A stretch of 24,249 nt of DNA, taken from the NCBI GenBank assembly GCA_963552605.1, contig CAUVKI010000029.1:1-24249 (forward strand). The letters run 5' to 3'. Below the pieces are notes generated by a model. It saw only the letters and a program-made list of their open reading frames with translations. It was not told the origin of the DNA and did not search any database. Positions 1-6,718 of the stretch are shown in pieces. The translations under genes were made by a program, and so were the position numbers. Numbering within the stretch: position 1 is the stretch's first letter; each line of letters opens with the position of its first letter. This DNA comes from CAUVKI01 sp963552605. Its GTDB lineage: Bacteria > Bacillota > Clostridia > Tissierellales > Peptoniphilaceae.

Positions 1-5
1 ATTGG

Positions 6-30
6 AAAAGAGCTTTTAAAGCTCTTTTTT
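6..30 (+). terminator. Rho-independent terminator of an upstream gene
   Basis: A 9-bp stem (6-14 with 20-28) with a short loop is followed by a run of T. It most likely ends a plus-strand gene lying to the left of the window. Confidence 0.75.
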
Positions 31-84
31 ATTACTGCCATGGTCGATTAACTTCTAATTGAAAATTCTATACCAAAAAACTTA

Positions 85-113
85 TTGACAAAAATATTTT
101 GTTGAGATATCTT
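85..113 (+). promoter_or_regulatory. Sigma-A-type promoter for the lipoprotein gene at 336
   Basis: A perfect -35 TTGACA (85-90) is separated by 17 bp from a -10-like TATCTT (108-113). Transcription would start near 120, leaving an unusually long leader of about 215 nt before the lipoprotein gene. Confidence 0.6.
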
Positions 114-196
114 GAAATCAGGGTCAAGGGTTTGTCGTTCCATTTAAACATTGACGACCGGTTTTCTCTATGGAGAAAGGTGGAAAGGAGGATATT

Positions 197-250
197 ATGA
201 ACTGCACAAATATCCGGAGGTACAAAAACGGAGATTTTCCGAGAAGGTAA
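197..250 (+). CDS. Possible 17-residue leader peptide
   Basis: A short ORF inside the leader encodes a 17-residue, arginine-rich peptide starting MNCTNIRRYK and ending RR. It is preceded by a strong ribosome binding site (AAGGAGG, about 185-191) at good spacing, at least as good as that of the annotated gene downstream. A small hairpin (163-168 with 173-178) precedes it, and another (290-298 with 303-311) lies just before the lipoprotein's ribosome binding site. It could be a translated upstream ORF controlling the next gene, or the first codons of a lost gene. No family was recognised. Confidence 0.3.
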   Translation: MNCTNIRRYKNGDFPRR

Positions 251-335
251 CGTTGGTTCATAATTTACATTTTGGACTCTGCAAAATCCTCTGAGGAAGT
301 TTTTCTTCAGAATATCTCAGGAAAAGGAGGTCGCT

Positions 336-1439
336 ATGAAGCGCAAGAAAAATCTCTTAATTGTAATGGCAGCTGTTATTCCGATTTTCTTCTCGGCATG
401 CTCCAAGAAGCCGTTAGAGCTGCCGGAGTCCATAACCGAACTCTATAAACTTAATACCGAAGTTGAAGAGGCAAGGAATTATCTTAAATATCGAAAAATA
501 GAAATTCCTGTGAGAATCCGAGAGCTTGTCGTCTCTTGTAGGTTAATTTATGACCGTTCGCAAGTTATTATTCAGTTGGTTGATGACTCAATAAAAAACG
601 GATTCTACGAAGAGATAGGGCTTTACGACTTCAATAAAAAAGAATATAAAACACTCTTTTTCTCTAAGGGTGCTGAATCCTTTAACCTTCGAGCCTGCAA
701 TGAAAAATATTTAGTTTTTGAAGCCTCAAAAGATGATTTTGATACCTCCGCTCTCTTTGGGTATTCTTTTGAAACCGGAGAAATCTTCGATATTTATTCA
801 TACTCCGTTAATCCGAACACAAATCGTGCTGTCTATTTGAATCCCGATAGTGTCCTGCTGGCAGGAAACGCTCTGTGGTTTGATGATTACTGTTTAAGTA
901 AAGATGAGAAACTTTTCATCTACCTTTATACTTATGATATGGATACCAGAACTTTGGAGAGAAAAGAGCGTGATGCGAGAAATCCCTTGCTCCACAAGGG
1001 AAAGGTGCACTACTTAGTCAAAAATGAGCGAGACTCATTTAGAGATATCAAAGCTTATGGTGAGGAAGAGAGGATCAAAGTCAGAGATAATTTGCACGAG
1101 ATCAGTGCCATCGACCAAGAGATCTATTGTGAGATCGACGGGTATGAAGAAGATAGAAAGACGAGAAATCAAATAAGGGAGATGCTCTCCGGAAAAGTAA
1201 TTCTCTCAATGGATACCCGGTCGATTGATGAGCTGAAAGCCACGGAGCACTTTGTCACATGGAGAAATTTTGATGACGCCGCTCCTCTTGTCTATGATGT
1301 CAAGGCAAAAAAGTTGCTGTTATTTGATGACTTGGAAGCTCGTAATAATTGTTTTCTGATAAAAGATGATTATGGGATTTTGTTTCATTACTCTTACGGT
1401 AAGGATACGGGCTATTACTTTTTTGAGCACAAAAAATAG
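336..1439 (+). CDS. Putative lipoprotein, function unknown
   Basis: The protein has 367 aa. Its N-terminus is a lipoprotein signal: positive MKRKK, a hydrophobic stretch to about residue 18, and a lipobox-like FSAC with the lipidated cysteine at 22. The mature part should therefore sit on the outer face of the cytoplasmic membrane. The rest is charged and tyrosine-rich, with repeated phrases such as 'YDFNKKEYKTLFF' and 'YTYDMDTRTLE', which suggest a beta-propeller-like fold; that is inference. No catalytic motif or named family was recognised. The start has a strong AAAGGAGG site (about 323-330), and a terminator follows directly, so the gene appears to be a single transcription unit with its own long leader. 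Confidence 0.8.
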   Translation: MKRKKNLLIVMAAVIPIFFSACSKKPLELPESITELYKLNTEVEEARNYLKYRKIEIPVRIRELVVSCRLIYDRSQVIIQLVDDSIKNGFYEEIGLYDFNKKEYKTLFFSKGAESFNLRACNEKYLVFEASKDDFDTSALFGYSFETGEIFDIYSYSVNPNTNRAVYLNPDSVLLAGNALWFDDYCLSKDEKLFIYLYTYDMDTRTLERKERDARNPLLHKGKVHYLVKNERDSFRDIKAYGEEERIKVRDNLHEISAIDQEIYCEIDGYEEDRKTRNQIREMLSGKVILSMDTRSIDELKATEHFVTWRNFDDAAPLVYDVKAKKLLLFDDLEARNNCFLIKDDYGILFHYSYGKDTGYYFFEHKK

Positions 1440-1462
1440 ACTCTTTCCGCTATTATTGCAAG

Positions 1463-1495
1463 AAACAGTAAATCAAGTCGGTTTACTGTTTTTTT
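1463..1495 (+). terminator. Terminator after the first lipoprotein gene
   Basis: A perfect 10-bp stem (1463-1472 with 1482-1491) with a 9-nt loop is followed by a T run. It separates the lipoprotein unit from the pyr operon. The stretch 1496-1591 shows nothing else recognisable. Confidence 0.85.
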
Positions 1496-1591
1496 GTACT
1501 GAAGTCTTTTCAAAATATTTCCTATCACCTTTGGAGAAATTAGTGGCTCTTTTTGTCGCACGTTTGTCGTGTTTTACTTGTGAAGTATTAT

Positions 1592-1619
1592 TTTACAAAT
1601 TAGCGGTTTATGATAGAAT
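1592..1619 (+). promoter_or_regulatory. Promoter of the pyrF-pyrK-pyrD-murL-murD2 operon
   Basis: The -35 is TTTACA (1592-1597) and the -10 is TAGAAT (1614-1619), with 16-bp spacing and an extended TGA just before the -10. Transcription would begin near 1626, about 35 nt before pyrF. That leaves no room for a PyrR-type attenuator between promoter and gene. Confidence 0.5.
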
Positions 1620-1660
1620 TGTTCGGGTTAAAAATAATTTTTTTAATGCAAGGAGGACAT

Positions 1661-2509
1661 ATGATTATTGATGAATTGTATGAAAGAGTGAAAAAAAACG
1701 GAGCCGTGTGCGTGGGGTTGGATACGGACAGAAGTTATATCCCCTCAAGCTTAAAGAGCGAGTGCAATACCGTTTCCGAGGAAATTTTTCTCTTTAACAA
1801 AAAGATTATCGACTACACCAAGGACATTGCGGCATGTTATAAGCTTCAGATCGCATATTATGAGATGTGCGGACTGGAGGGAATGAAAGCTTATCGGGAT
1901 ACACTTTTGTATCTCAAAAAAGAAAAGCTCATTTCGATAGCCGATGTAAAACGGGGGGATATCGGTAAAACTATGGACGCTTATGCTAAAGCACATTTTT
2001 CAGGAGATTTCGAGGTGGATTTTATAACGGTTAATCCCTATATGGGTTTTGACACCTTAGAGCCTTTTTTTCCGTATCTTAAGAGCGGAAAAAAGGGAGT
2101 TTTTGTGCTTTTGAAAACTTCAAATCCCGGGTCGTCTGATATAGAAGCTCAAGACTTGGGGGACAGAAAAGTTTTTGACATAGTGGGAGATAAGCTCAGT
2201 GAAACAGGAGAAATGTTTATGGGTGAGTGCGGTTATTCCTCTTTAGGAGCTGTGGTGGGAGCAACTTATCCTGAAGAACTCGGAGTGTTTAGGAAAAAAT
2301 ATCCTAAGATGTTTTTTCTGGTTCCGGGATACGGAGCTCAAGGAGCAGGTGCAGATGAAGTAAAACTTGCCTTTAATTCGGGAAATGGAGCTGTTATAAA
2401 CAATTCAAGGGGAATTATCACCGCATATAAAGACAGCGGCGAGGAATTTTTTGATGCTGCAAGGAATGCCGTACTCAAAATGAATAAAGATATTTCCGCG
2501 ACCTTATAG
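1661..2509 (+). CDS. pyrF: Orotidine 5'-phosphate decarboxylase (type 2)
   Basis: This cytosolic enzyme decarboxylates OMP to UMP, the last step of de novo pyrimidine synthesis. The 282-aa product has the length of the long type 2 OMP decarboxylases. It carries the family's catalytic signature DVKRGDIGKT (about residues 96-105), with the Asp/Lys pair, and a C-terminal NNSRGI phosphate-binding segment. The start at 1661 was chosen over an in-frame ATG at 1610 because AAGGAGG (1650-1656) lies at ideal spacing and the protein then begins MIIDELYERV, as the family does. The 1610 start would also overlap the promoter -10. It is first in the operon, with pyrK 11 nt downstream. Confidence 0.95.
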   Translation: MIIDELYERVKKNGAVCVGLDTDRSYIPSSLKSECNTVSEEIFLFNKKIIDYTKDIAACYKLQIAYYEMCGLEGMKAYRDTLLYLKKEKLISIADVKRGDIGKTMDAYAKAHFSGDFEVDFITVNPYMGFDTLEPFFPYLKSGKKGVFVLLKTSNPGSSDIEAQDLGDRKVFDIVGDKLSETGEMFMGECGYSSLGAVVGATYPEELGVFRKKYPKMFFLVPGYGAQGAGADEVKLAFNSGNGAVINNSRGIITAYKDSGEEFFDAARNAVLKMNKDISATL

Positions 2510-2520
2510 TGAGGTGAGGT

Positions 2521-3288
2521 ATGAAGCGGTTTATTGTCATTTCAAATGAGGAGATGTATGAAAATATTTTTTTGCTGAAGCTTGAAGGAGGTGAGGGAGA
2601 TGTGGAAAGCCGACCGGGAAGTTTTTCTATGATTGAAGCGGGAGATAGCACCGACCCCTTGCTTTTGCGTCCGCTTTCACTCTCCTATGTGTGTGGAAAT
2701 ACTTTTTCTTTCCTCTACGAAAAAAAAGGGATAGGCACGGAGCTATTGTCTAAAAAGAGGAGCGGCGATTTTGTTCGTGCGGTGCTTAATTTGGGAAACG
2801 GTTTTATGATACCCGAAGAAAGAGGGAGGGTTGCTTTAATCTCCGGAGGGCTTGGAATTGCTCCGATGAAACTTCTTGCAAAAGAACTTAACCGAAAACA
2901 GGACATTACGCTGATTGCGGGATTTAGAACGGGAGCTTATTACATAGACGAGATTAAACCCTTTGTTTCAAAGATTTTGATTGCAACGGAGGACGGCTCG
3001 GTCGGCTCAAAGGGACTGGTTACCGATTTGATTGACCCCTATGAGTACGCTTATGTTATGACTTGCGGACCTATGCCTATGATGAGGGAGGTAAGCAGGC
3101 TATGTCTTAGGGGACACGCCAAGGTTGAAGTTTCCTTGGAGGGAAGAATGGCTTGCGGCATAGGGGCGTGTTTTGGATGCAGTGTTAAATCTTCCGAGGG
3201 AATGAAAAAAATTTGCAAAGACGGACCTGTTTTTGACGGGAGGTGGTTTCTTGAAAATATCTGTGGAATTTCTAGGGAAAACTTTTAA
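2521..3288 (+). CDS. pyrK: Dihydroorotate dehydrogenase B, electron-transfer subunit
   Basis: PyrK is the FAD and [2Fe-2S] subunit that passes electrons from PyrD's FMN to NAD+ in class 1B dihydroorotate dehydrogenase. The 255-aa length is typical. Visible features are the flavin-binding RPLSLSY (about 44-50), the nucleotide-binding GGLGIAPM (about 109-116), and a C-terminal cluster CGIGACFGC followed by a fourth cysteine (KKICKDG) that ligates the iron-sulfur centre. The last 15 codons (from 3245) overlap a duplicated copy of the start of pyrD in another frame. The tail RWFLENICGISRENF is intact, so the insertion after it did not truncate the protein. Confidence 0.95.
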   Translation: MKRFIVISNEEMYENIFLLKLEGGEGDVESRPGSFSMIEAGDSTDPLLLRPLSLSYVCGNTFSFLYEKKGIGTELLSKKRSGDFVRAVLNLGNGFMIPEERGRVALISGGLGIAPMKLLAKELNRKQDITLIAGFRTGAYYIDEIKPFVSKILIATEDGSVGSKGLVTDLIDPYEYAYVMTCGPMPMMREVSRLCLRGHAKVEVSLEGRMACGIGACFGCSVKSSEGMKKICKDGPVFDGRWFLENICGISRENF

Positions 3289-3299
3289 AAATCCGATTG
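3245..3299 (+). repeat. Left copy of the 55-bp direct repeat flanking the toxin-antitoxin insert
   Basis: This segment matches 3974-4028 at 52 of 55 positions. It holds the end of pyrK and the first 16 codons of pyrD in overlapping frames, beginning at GGTTTCTTG and ending at CCGATTG. The mismatches lie within the GGGAAAAC/GGGAAGAG area and one position before it. Homology to pyrD breaks down right after 3299, so this marks the left junction of the insert. Confidence 0.9.
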
Positions 3300-3334
3300 C
3301 ATATGCTTGTCATTATATACCGTTTTTACTATAA
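3251..3334 (+). pseudogene. Orphan 5' fragment of pyrD
   Basis: From the TTG at 3251 the frame reads MKISVEFLGK then TFKNPI, nearly the same as the start of the intact pyrD at 3980 (one Ser/Thr difference). It then runs into foreign sequence and stops at 3334, giving 27 codons. It still has a ribosome binding site inside pyrK (GGGAGGTGG). This shows that pyrK and pyrD once overlapped here and that the TTG start of pyrD is ancestral. Confidence 0.8.
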
Positions 3335-3335
3335 T
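3307..3335 (+). promoter_or_regulatory. Promoter (and possible operator) of the toxin-antitoxin module
   Basis: The -35 is TTGTCA (3307-3312) and the -10 a perfect TATAAT (3330-3335), with exactly 17-bp spacing. ATTATA (3312-3317) is an inverted repeat of the -10 TATAAT, so the antitoxin could bind here to autoregulate; that operator is inference. The promoter lies wholly inside the inserted DNA. No terminator follows the toxin, so it can also feed pyrD and everything downstream. Confidence 0.75.
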
Positions 3336-3358
3336 CCGCTTGAAAGGAGATGATACTT

Positions 3359-3634
3359 ATGGCAACAAGTCCAACTCAAATCCGTATTGATGCGGATATA
3401 AAAGCACAAGCCGATTCACTTTTTAGTGAACTTGGCATTGATATGTCCGGTGCTGTCAATATATTCCTTCGCCAATGCGTCCTTCGCGGCGGACTTCCTT
3501 TCAGTGTAGAGCTTCCCAAATACAGCAAGTCAACGCTGAAAGCAATGGAAGAAGCTAAAAACATATCCCGTAATCCTGAAGTACCCGGATACTCCACTAT
3601 GGAAGAACTTAAGGAAGCTCTTTTATCTGACTGA
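3359..3634 (+). CDS. dinJ: RelB/DinJ family antitoxin
   Basis: This is the antitoxin of a type II toxin-antitoxin pair. It would neutralise the YafQ-like toxin and bind its own promoter. The 91-aa product starts MATSPTQIRID and has the family's N-terminal ribbon-helix-helix: the basic beta strand TQIRIDADIK, then two helices (ADSLFSELG, SGAVNIFLRQC) joined by a GIDMS turn. A linker and a toxin-binding C-terminus (MEELKEAL) follow. The start at 3359 has AAAGGAGA at good spacing; the in-frame ATG at 3350 lies inside that site. All four arginines use CGN codons, unlike neighbouring genes. The stop shares one base with the toxin start (TGATG). The gene symbol reflects family resemblance. Confidence 0.9.
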   Translation: MATSPTQIRIDADIKAQADSLFSELGIDMSGAVNIFLRQCVLRGGLPFSVELPKYSKSTLKAMEEAKNISRNPEVPGYSTMEELKEALLSD

Positions 3635-3912
3635 TGTATAAGATTAAATTTACTGCGACTTACAAGAAAAGCTATAGAAAAGCCATTAAACGCGGTCTCG
3701 ATATATCAATACTCGACAATGTGGTAAATCTCTTGCGCCAAGGAAAAGAGCTAGGGTCAAAATACAAAGACCATATGTTAAAAGGCGAGTATATAGGCTT
3801 TCGTGAATGTCACCTGAAGCCTGATTGGCTGCTTATCTACCTTGTGGAAGATGACATTTTGACGCTTACCTTAATCGACACCGGAAGTCATGCAGACTTA
3901 TTTAATCTCTAA
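3634..3912 (+). CDS. yafQ: YafQ family mRNA interferase toxin
   Basis: This is a RelE-superfamily, YafQ-type ribosome-dependent endoribonuclease that cuts mRNA in translating ribosomes. The 92-aa length is normal. The catalytic set of the family appears complete: H47 (DHMLKG), H60, D64 and W65 (CHLKPDW), H86 (GSHADLF) and F90. The toxin therefore looks active rather than decayed. Translation is coupled to the antitoxin through a one-base overlap. Three of its four arginines use CGN codons, which fits acquisition from elsewhere. The 67 bp between its stop and pyrD contain no hairpin terminator. It sits between pyrK and pyrD, an unusual place for such a module. Confidence 0.92.
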   Translation: MYKIKFTATYKKSYRKAIKRGLDISILDNVVNLLRQGKELGSKYKDHMLKGEYIGFRECHLKPDWLLIYLVEDDILTLTLIDTGSHADLFNL

Positions 3913-3973
3913 AGGTCGTACTTAATTGATGGGAAAGATTGAAAAGAATAGAGCAATACATTAAGGAAGGAGC

Positions 3974-4028
3974 GGTTTCTTGAAAATATCTGTGGAATTT
4001 CTCGGGAAGAGTTTTAAAAATCCGATTG
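3974..4028 (+). repeat. Right copy of the 55-bp direct repeat
   Basis: This is the partner of 3245-3299, offset by 729 bp, with three mismatches. It starts 6 nt before the pyrD TTG and runs 16 codons into pyrD. In the pyrK frame this copy still reads RFLENICGISRE and ends at the same TTTTAA, so it also keeps the old pyrK tail. Confidence 0.9.
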
Positions 4029-4879
4029 TGGCGGCTTCGGGAACATTCGGTTTCGGCAGAGAATATGGAGAATTTTACGACTTGGGAAAATTGGGAGCGA
4101 TTGCCACAAAGGGGCTTACTCTACATCCAAAGGAGGGAAATTCTGGGACGAGAATTTATGAAACTCCCTCGGGACTTATGAACAGTATCGGACTTCAAAA
4201 TCCCGGGGTCAAAGCTTTCATCAGCGACGAATATGAACATATGAAAGGTTATAATACCGAAATTTTCGTAAATCTAGGAGGAGGAAGCGAGGAGGAGTAC
4301 ATAAGGGGACTTGAACTTTTAAACGAAACCGACTGCGAATGGATTGAGCTTAATATCTCATGTCCAAATGTGAAGCATGGAGGTATGCAGTTCGGCAGGA
4401 ATGGAAAGACGGTGGGAGATATTGTCGGAAAGGCAAGAAGAGCCACTTCCAAAAAACTCATTGTAAAACTCACCCCCAATGCGGAGGATGTGGCGGAAAC
4501 GGCTGCGGCTTCTGAAGAAAACGGTGCGGACGCCGTATCTTTGGTGAACACTTTCAAGGCGATGGCGATAGATGTAAAAAAAAGAAAACCCGTGTTTGAT
4601 AATATAATCGCCGGACTTTCAGGTCCCGCAATTTTTCCCATAGCTTTGAGAATGGTTTATGAAACGGCAAAAACCGTAAAAATTCCCGTGGTGGGAATGG
4701 GAGGAGTTATGAAAGGGGAAGATGCGATTGCCTTTATGATGGCGGGGGCAACCTTGGTGGAAGTGGGAACGGCTAATTTCAGAGATCCTTTAATTCTTAT
4801 GAATATTATTCGGGAAATGGAAGAATTTTGCGAAAGAGAGGGAGTGTCCGATATATCCGAGCTGATAGGTGTATTTTAA
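3980..4879 (+). CDS. pyrD: Dihydroorotate dehydrogenase B, catalytic subunit
   Basis: This FMN enzyme oxidises dihydroorotate to orotate, working with PyrK and NAD+. The 299-aa protein is a TIM barrel with the family's N-terminal ASGTFGFG and the NxSCPN motif (NISCPNVKHGG, about 124-134), whose cysteine is the catalytic base of class 1 enzymes. C-terminal FMN-phosphate binding is seen in GMGGV and the later VGTA segment. The TTG start is supported by the AAGGAAGGAG site (3963-3972) and by the duplicated copy at 3251. The gene lost its overlap with pyrK through the insertion. Its expression now depends on readthrough from pyrF or on the module's promoter. Confidence 0.95.
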   Translation: MKISVEFLGKSFKNPIVAASGTFGFGREYGEFYDLGKLGAIATKGLTLHPKEGNSGTRIYETPSGLMNSIGLQNPGVKAFISDEYEHMKGYNTEIFVNLGGGSEEEYIRGLELLNETDCEWIELNISCPNVKHGGMQFGRNGKTVGDIVGKARRATSKKLIVKLTPNAEDVAETAAASEENGADAVSLVNTFKAMAIDVKKRKPVFDNIIAGLSGPAIFPIALRMVYETAKTVKIPVVGMGGVMKGEDAIAFMMAGATLVEVGTANFRDPLILMNIIREMEEFCEREGVSDISELIGVF

Positions 4880-4890
4880 AGGAGCGGCAT

Positions 4891-5496
4891 ATGTATAAAC
4901 TCAAAGCGTTGGTCTTAACAAAAAAGGAAAAAAGAGCGCTTCCAAGACTTATTGAGAATGAGGATTGGTCGGAACTTTTTTCAGAAAGAGAAAATGAAAG
5001 CATAAAGAGGTTAAGCAAAGAACTTAAGAAACTGATTGATGAAGAAACTGCAGCGGAAGAAGAATTTAGGATTATCACTAAAGATAAAAAGAAAGCGATG
5101 TCTCAAATCTTGGCTCTTTCGGATCAGGTCAACAACGAAAAGAGGGGAGGAGCTTTAGTAAAGCTTGACAAGCAAAAAAAACTGACGGAAAAACTTAAGG
5201 CTAAAGCGGAAGATGTGAGGTTTCGACTTGAAACAATCCCCAATGAAATAGCCGAAGTGAATTTTCTACTGCTTGAAGCCACGGTTGAGGAGGGTTTTAA
5301 TGAGCTTGTCGCCTTGGAGGAAAAAAATTCTGAAATAAATAGGGAGATGATAGAGATTAGGGATAGACTTCGTGAACTTTTTGAGGAAAGAAACAAAAAC
5401 GATGAAACAATATCCAAAATATATACTCATCTTCACGGAACATTGGGAGCGGACTTAATTGAAAAGATAGAGGAAAAAGATGAAACTGGGAATTGA
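4891..5496 (+). CDS. Coiled-coil protein of unknown function
   Basis: The 201-aa, highly charged, Lys/Glu-rich protein has no signal peptide or membrane segment. Long heptad-like helices run through about residues 35-110 (RLSKELKKLIDEE) and 140-185 (NSEINREMIEIRDRLRELF), which suggests a cytosolic, mostly helical coiled coil. The start at 4891 follows AAAGGAG at good spacing; an in-frame ATG at 4828 lies inside pyrD. It overlaps the next gene by 17 nt, so the two are probably translated together. No named family was recognised and no function is proposed. Confidence 0.8.
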   Translation: MYKLKALVLTKKEKRALPRLIENEDWSELFSERENESIKRLSKELKKLIDEETAAEEEFRIITKDKKKAMSQILALSDQVNNEKRGGALVKLDKQKKLTEKLKAKAEDVRFRLETIPNEIAEVNFLLLEATVEEGFNELVALEEKNSEINREMIEIRDRLRELFEERNKNDETISKIYTHLHGTLGADLIEKIEEKDETGN

Positions 5497-6718
5497 TTTG
5501 GTCAGCATTTCAAGACTTGAAAGACTTATAAAAAACTCCTCGTTTACCTCGAAGATATTTACCGAAGAGGAGAGGGCTTATTTTTCAAAAAAGGGCGTAA
5601 AGAGTGCGGCAGCTTCTTGGGCTGCAAAAGAGGCTGTGGCAAAAGCCTTGGGCGTCGGACTTTTTAAAATCGGCTTTAAGAGTGTATCTCTTTTGCATAG
5701 AGAATCCGGCAAGCCTATTCTCTTTTTTTCGGAGGAGTTTATAGAGAAATTCGGAAATTTTAAATCAGAAATTTCAATCTCACATGAAGGGGATCTTTGT
5801 GTGGCGGTGGCAGTGTTGGAAAATTCATCTAAAAAAATTCCCTTTGATTTTTTTGAATTTTTCAAAAGAGATCCCGATACCAACAAGGGAGACTATGGTA
5901 AACTCGGAATAATTGCAGGCTCAAAGGGAATGACGGGAGCACCTTATTTTTCTACTATGGGAGCTGTGAGAACGGGAGCGGGTGTGTGCTTTTTAGTTGC
6001 TCCTTCGGATGCTCTAACCGTTTTACAGACAAAGCTTAATGAACCTATATTCGTATTTACAAAATCCAAGGAACATTTTACCGTCGAAGCACTGGGAGAG
6101 GTTATAAATCATTCAAAGCAATATGATGCTGTAATCCTCGGTCCGGGACTTTCGGAGAAAGAGGGGGTTTCGGCTTTCGTTTCAGCCTTTATAGAAAGGT
6201 GCGAAAAACCGTTACTTATAGATGCCGATGGACTTAACTCCATAAAAGATACGGCTTTGCTCAAAAGAAAAAGTGAAACGGTAATCACTCCGCATCCAAG
6301 AGAATTTTCAAGACTTTCAGGAAGAACGGTCTCCGAAATTCAGGCAAACAGAAAAGAGCTGGCTTTAAGCTTTGCAAAAGAATACGGTGTGACTGTTGTT
6401 TTAAAGGGAAATCTCACTATTGTCGCATCTCCTTTGGGTGAGGTTTACGAAAATATGACGGGGAATGCAGGTATGGCAACTGCCGGAACGGGCGATGTGC
6501 TTTCAGGAATGATCGGAGCTTTGCTTGCAAAAAGATGTGAAGCATTTTTGGCGGCGAAGCTCGGAGTATTTTTACACGGTCTTGCCGGAGATTTTGCAGC
6601 GCAAAAAAAAGGAGAGACTTCTCTTATAGCATCCGACCTGATTGAAGAGCTTCCCGCTGCAATAATGAGCGTTTCCAAATCTCCCGATCCAAAGAGGAGG
6701 AGCTATGAAAAAGTTTGA
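5480..6718 (+). CDS. Holo-ACP synthase / ADP-dependent NAD(P)HX dehydratase fusion
   Basis: One 412-aa polypeptide joins two cytosolic enzymes. Residues 1 to about 115 are AcpS, which moves 4'-phosphopantetheine from CoA to acyl carrier protein: metal-site Asp in GIDLVSI (D6), FTEEE, the WAAKEAVAKALG helix with its metal-binding Glu (E51), and the strand EISISHEGD. Residues about 125-395 are NnrD, which uses ADP to restore damaged (hydrated) NAD(P)H: GDYGKLGIIAGS, GPGLS, DADGLN, TPHPREF, and NAGMATAGTGDVLSG with the catalytic Asp (D339). The NnrE epimerase domain, often fused to NnrD, is missing. There is no stop or frameshift between domains. It overlaps murL by 14 nt. acpS and nnr are often neighbours in Clostridia; here they are fused. 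Confidence 0.9.
   Translation: MKLGIDLVSISRLERLIKNSSFTSKIFTEEERAYFSKKGVKSAAASWAAKEAVAKALGVGLFKIGFKSVSLLHRESGKPILFFSEEFIEKFGNFKSEISISHEGDLCVAVAVLENSSKKIPFDFFEFFKRDPDTNKGDYGKLGIIAGSKGMTGAPYFSTMGAVRTGAGVCFLVAPSDALTVLQTKLNEPIFVFTKSKEHFTVEALGEVINHSKQYDAVILGPGLSEKEGVSAFVSAFIERCEKPLLIDADGLNSIKDTALLKRKSETVITPHPREFSRLSGRTVSEIQANRKELALSFAKEYGVTVVLKGNLTIVASPLGEVYENMTGNAGMATAGTGDVLSGMIGALLAKRCEAFLAAKLGVFLHGLAGDFAAQKKGETSLIASDLIEELPAAIMSVSKSPDPKRRSYEKV

Noticed and set aside
1366..1671. 101-codon plus-strand ORF spanning the gap after the first lipoprotein
   Set aside because: It runs through a clear terminator and the pyrF promoter, has no ribosome binding site, and its composition is that of non-coding AT-rich DNA.
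3245..4028. Reading the toxin-antitoxin insert as an insertion sequence or integron cassette
   Set aside because: No transposase, no terminal inverted repeats and no attC-like site were seen; only direct repeats of host sequence flank it.
4249..4641. 130-codon minus-strand ORF
   Set aside because: It is antisense to pyrD; serine/phenylalanine-rich shadow frame.
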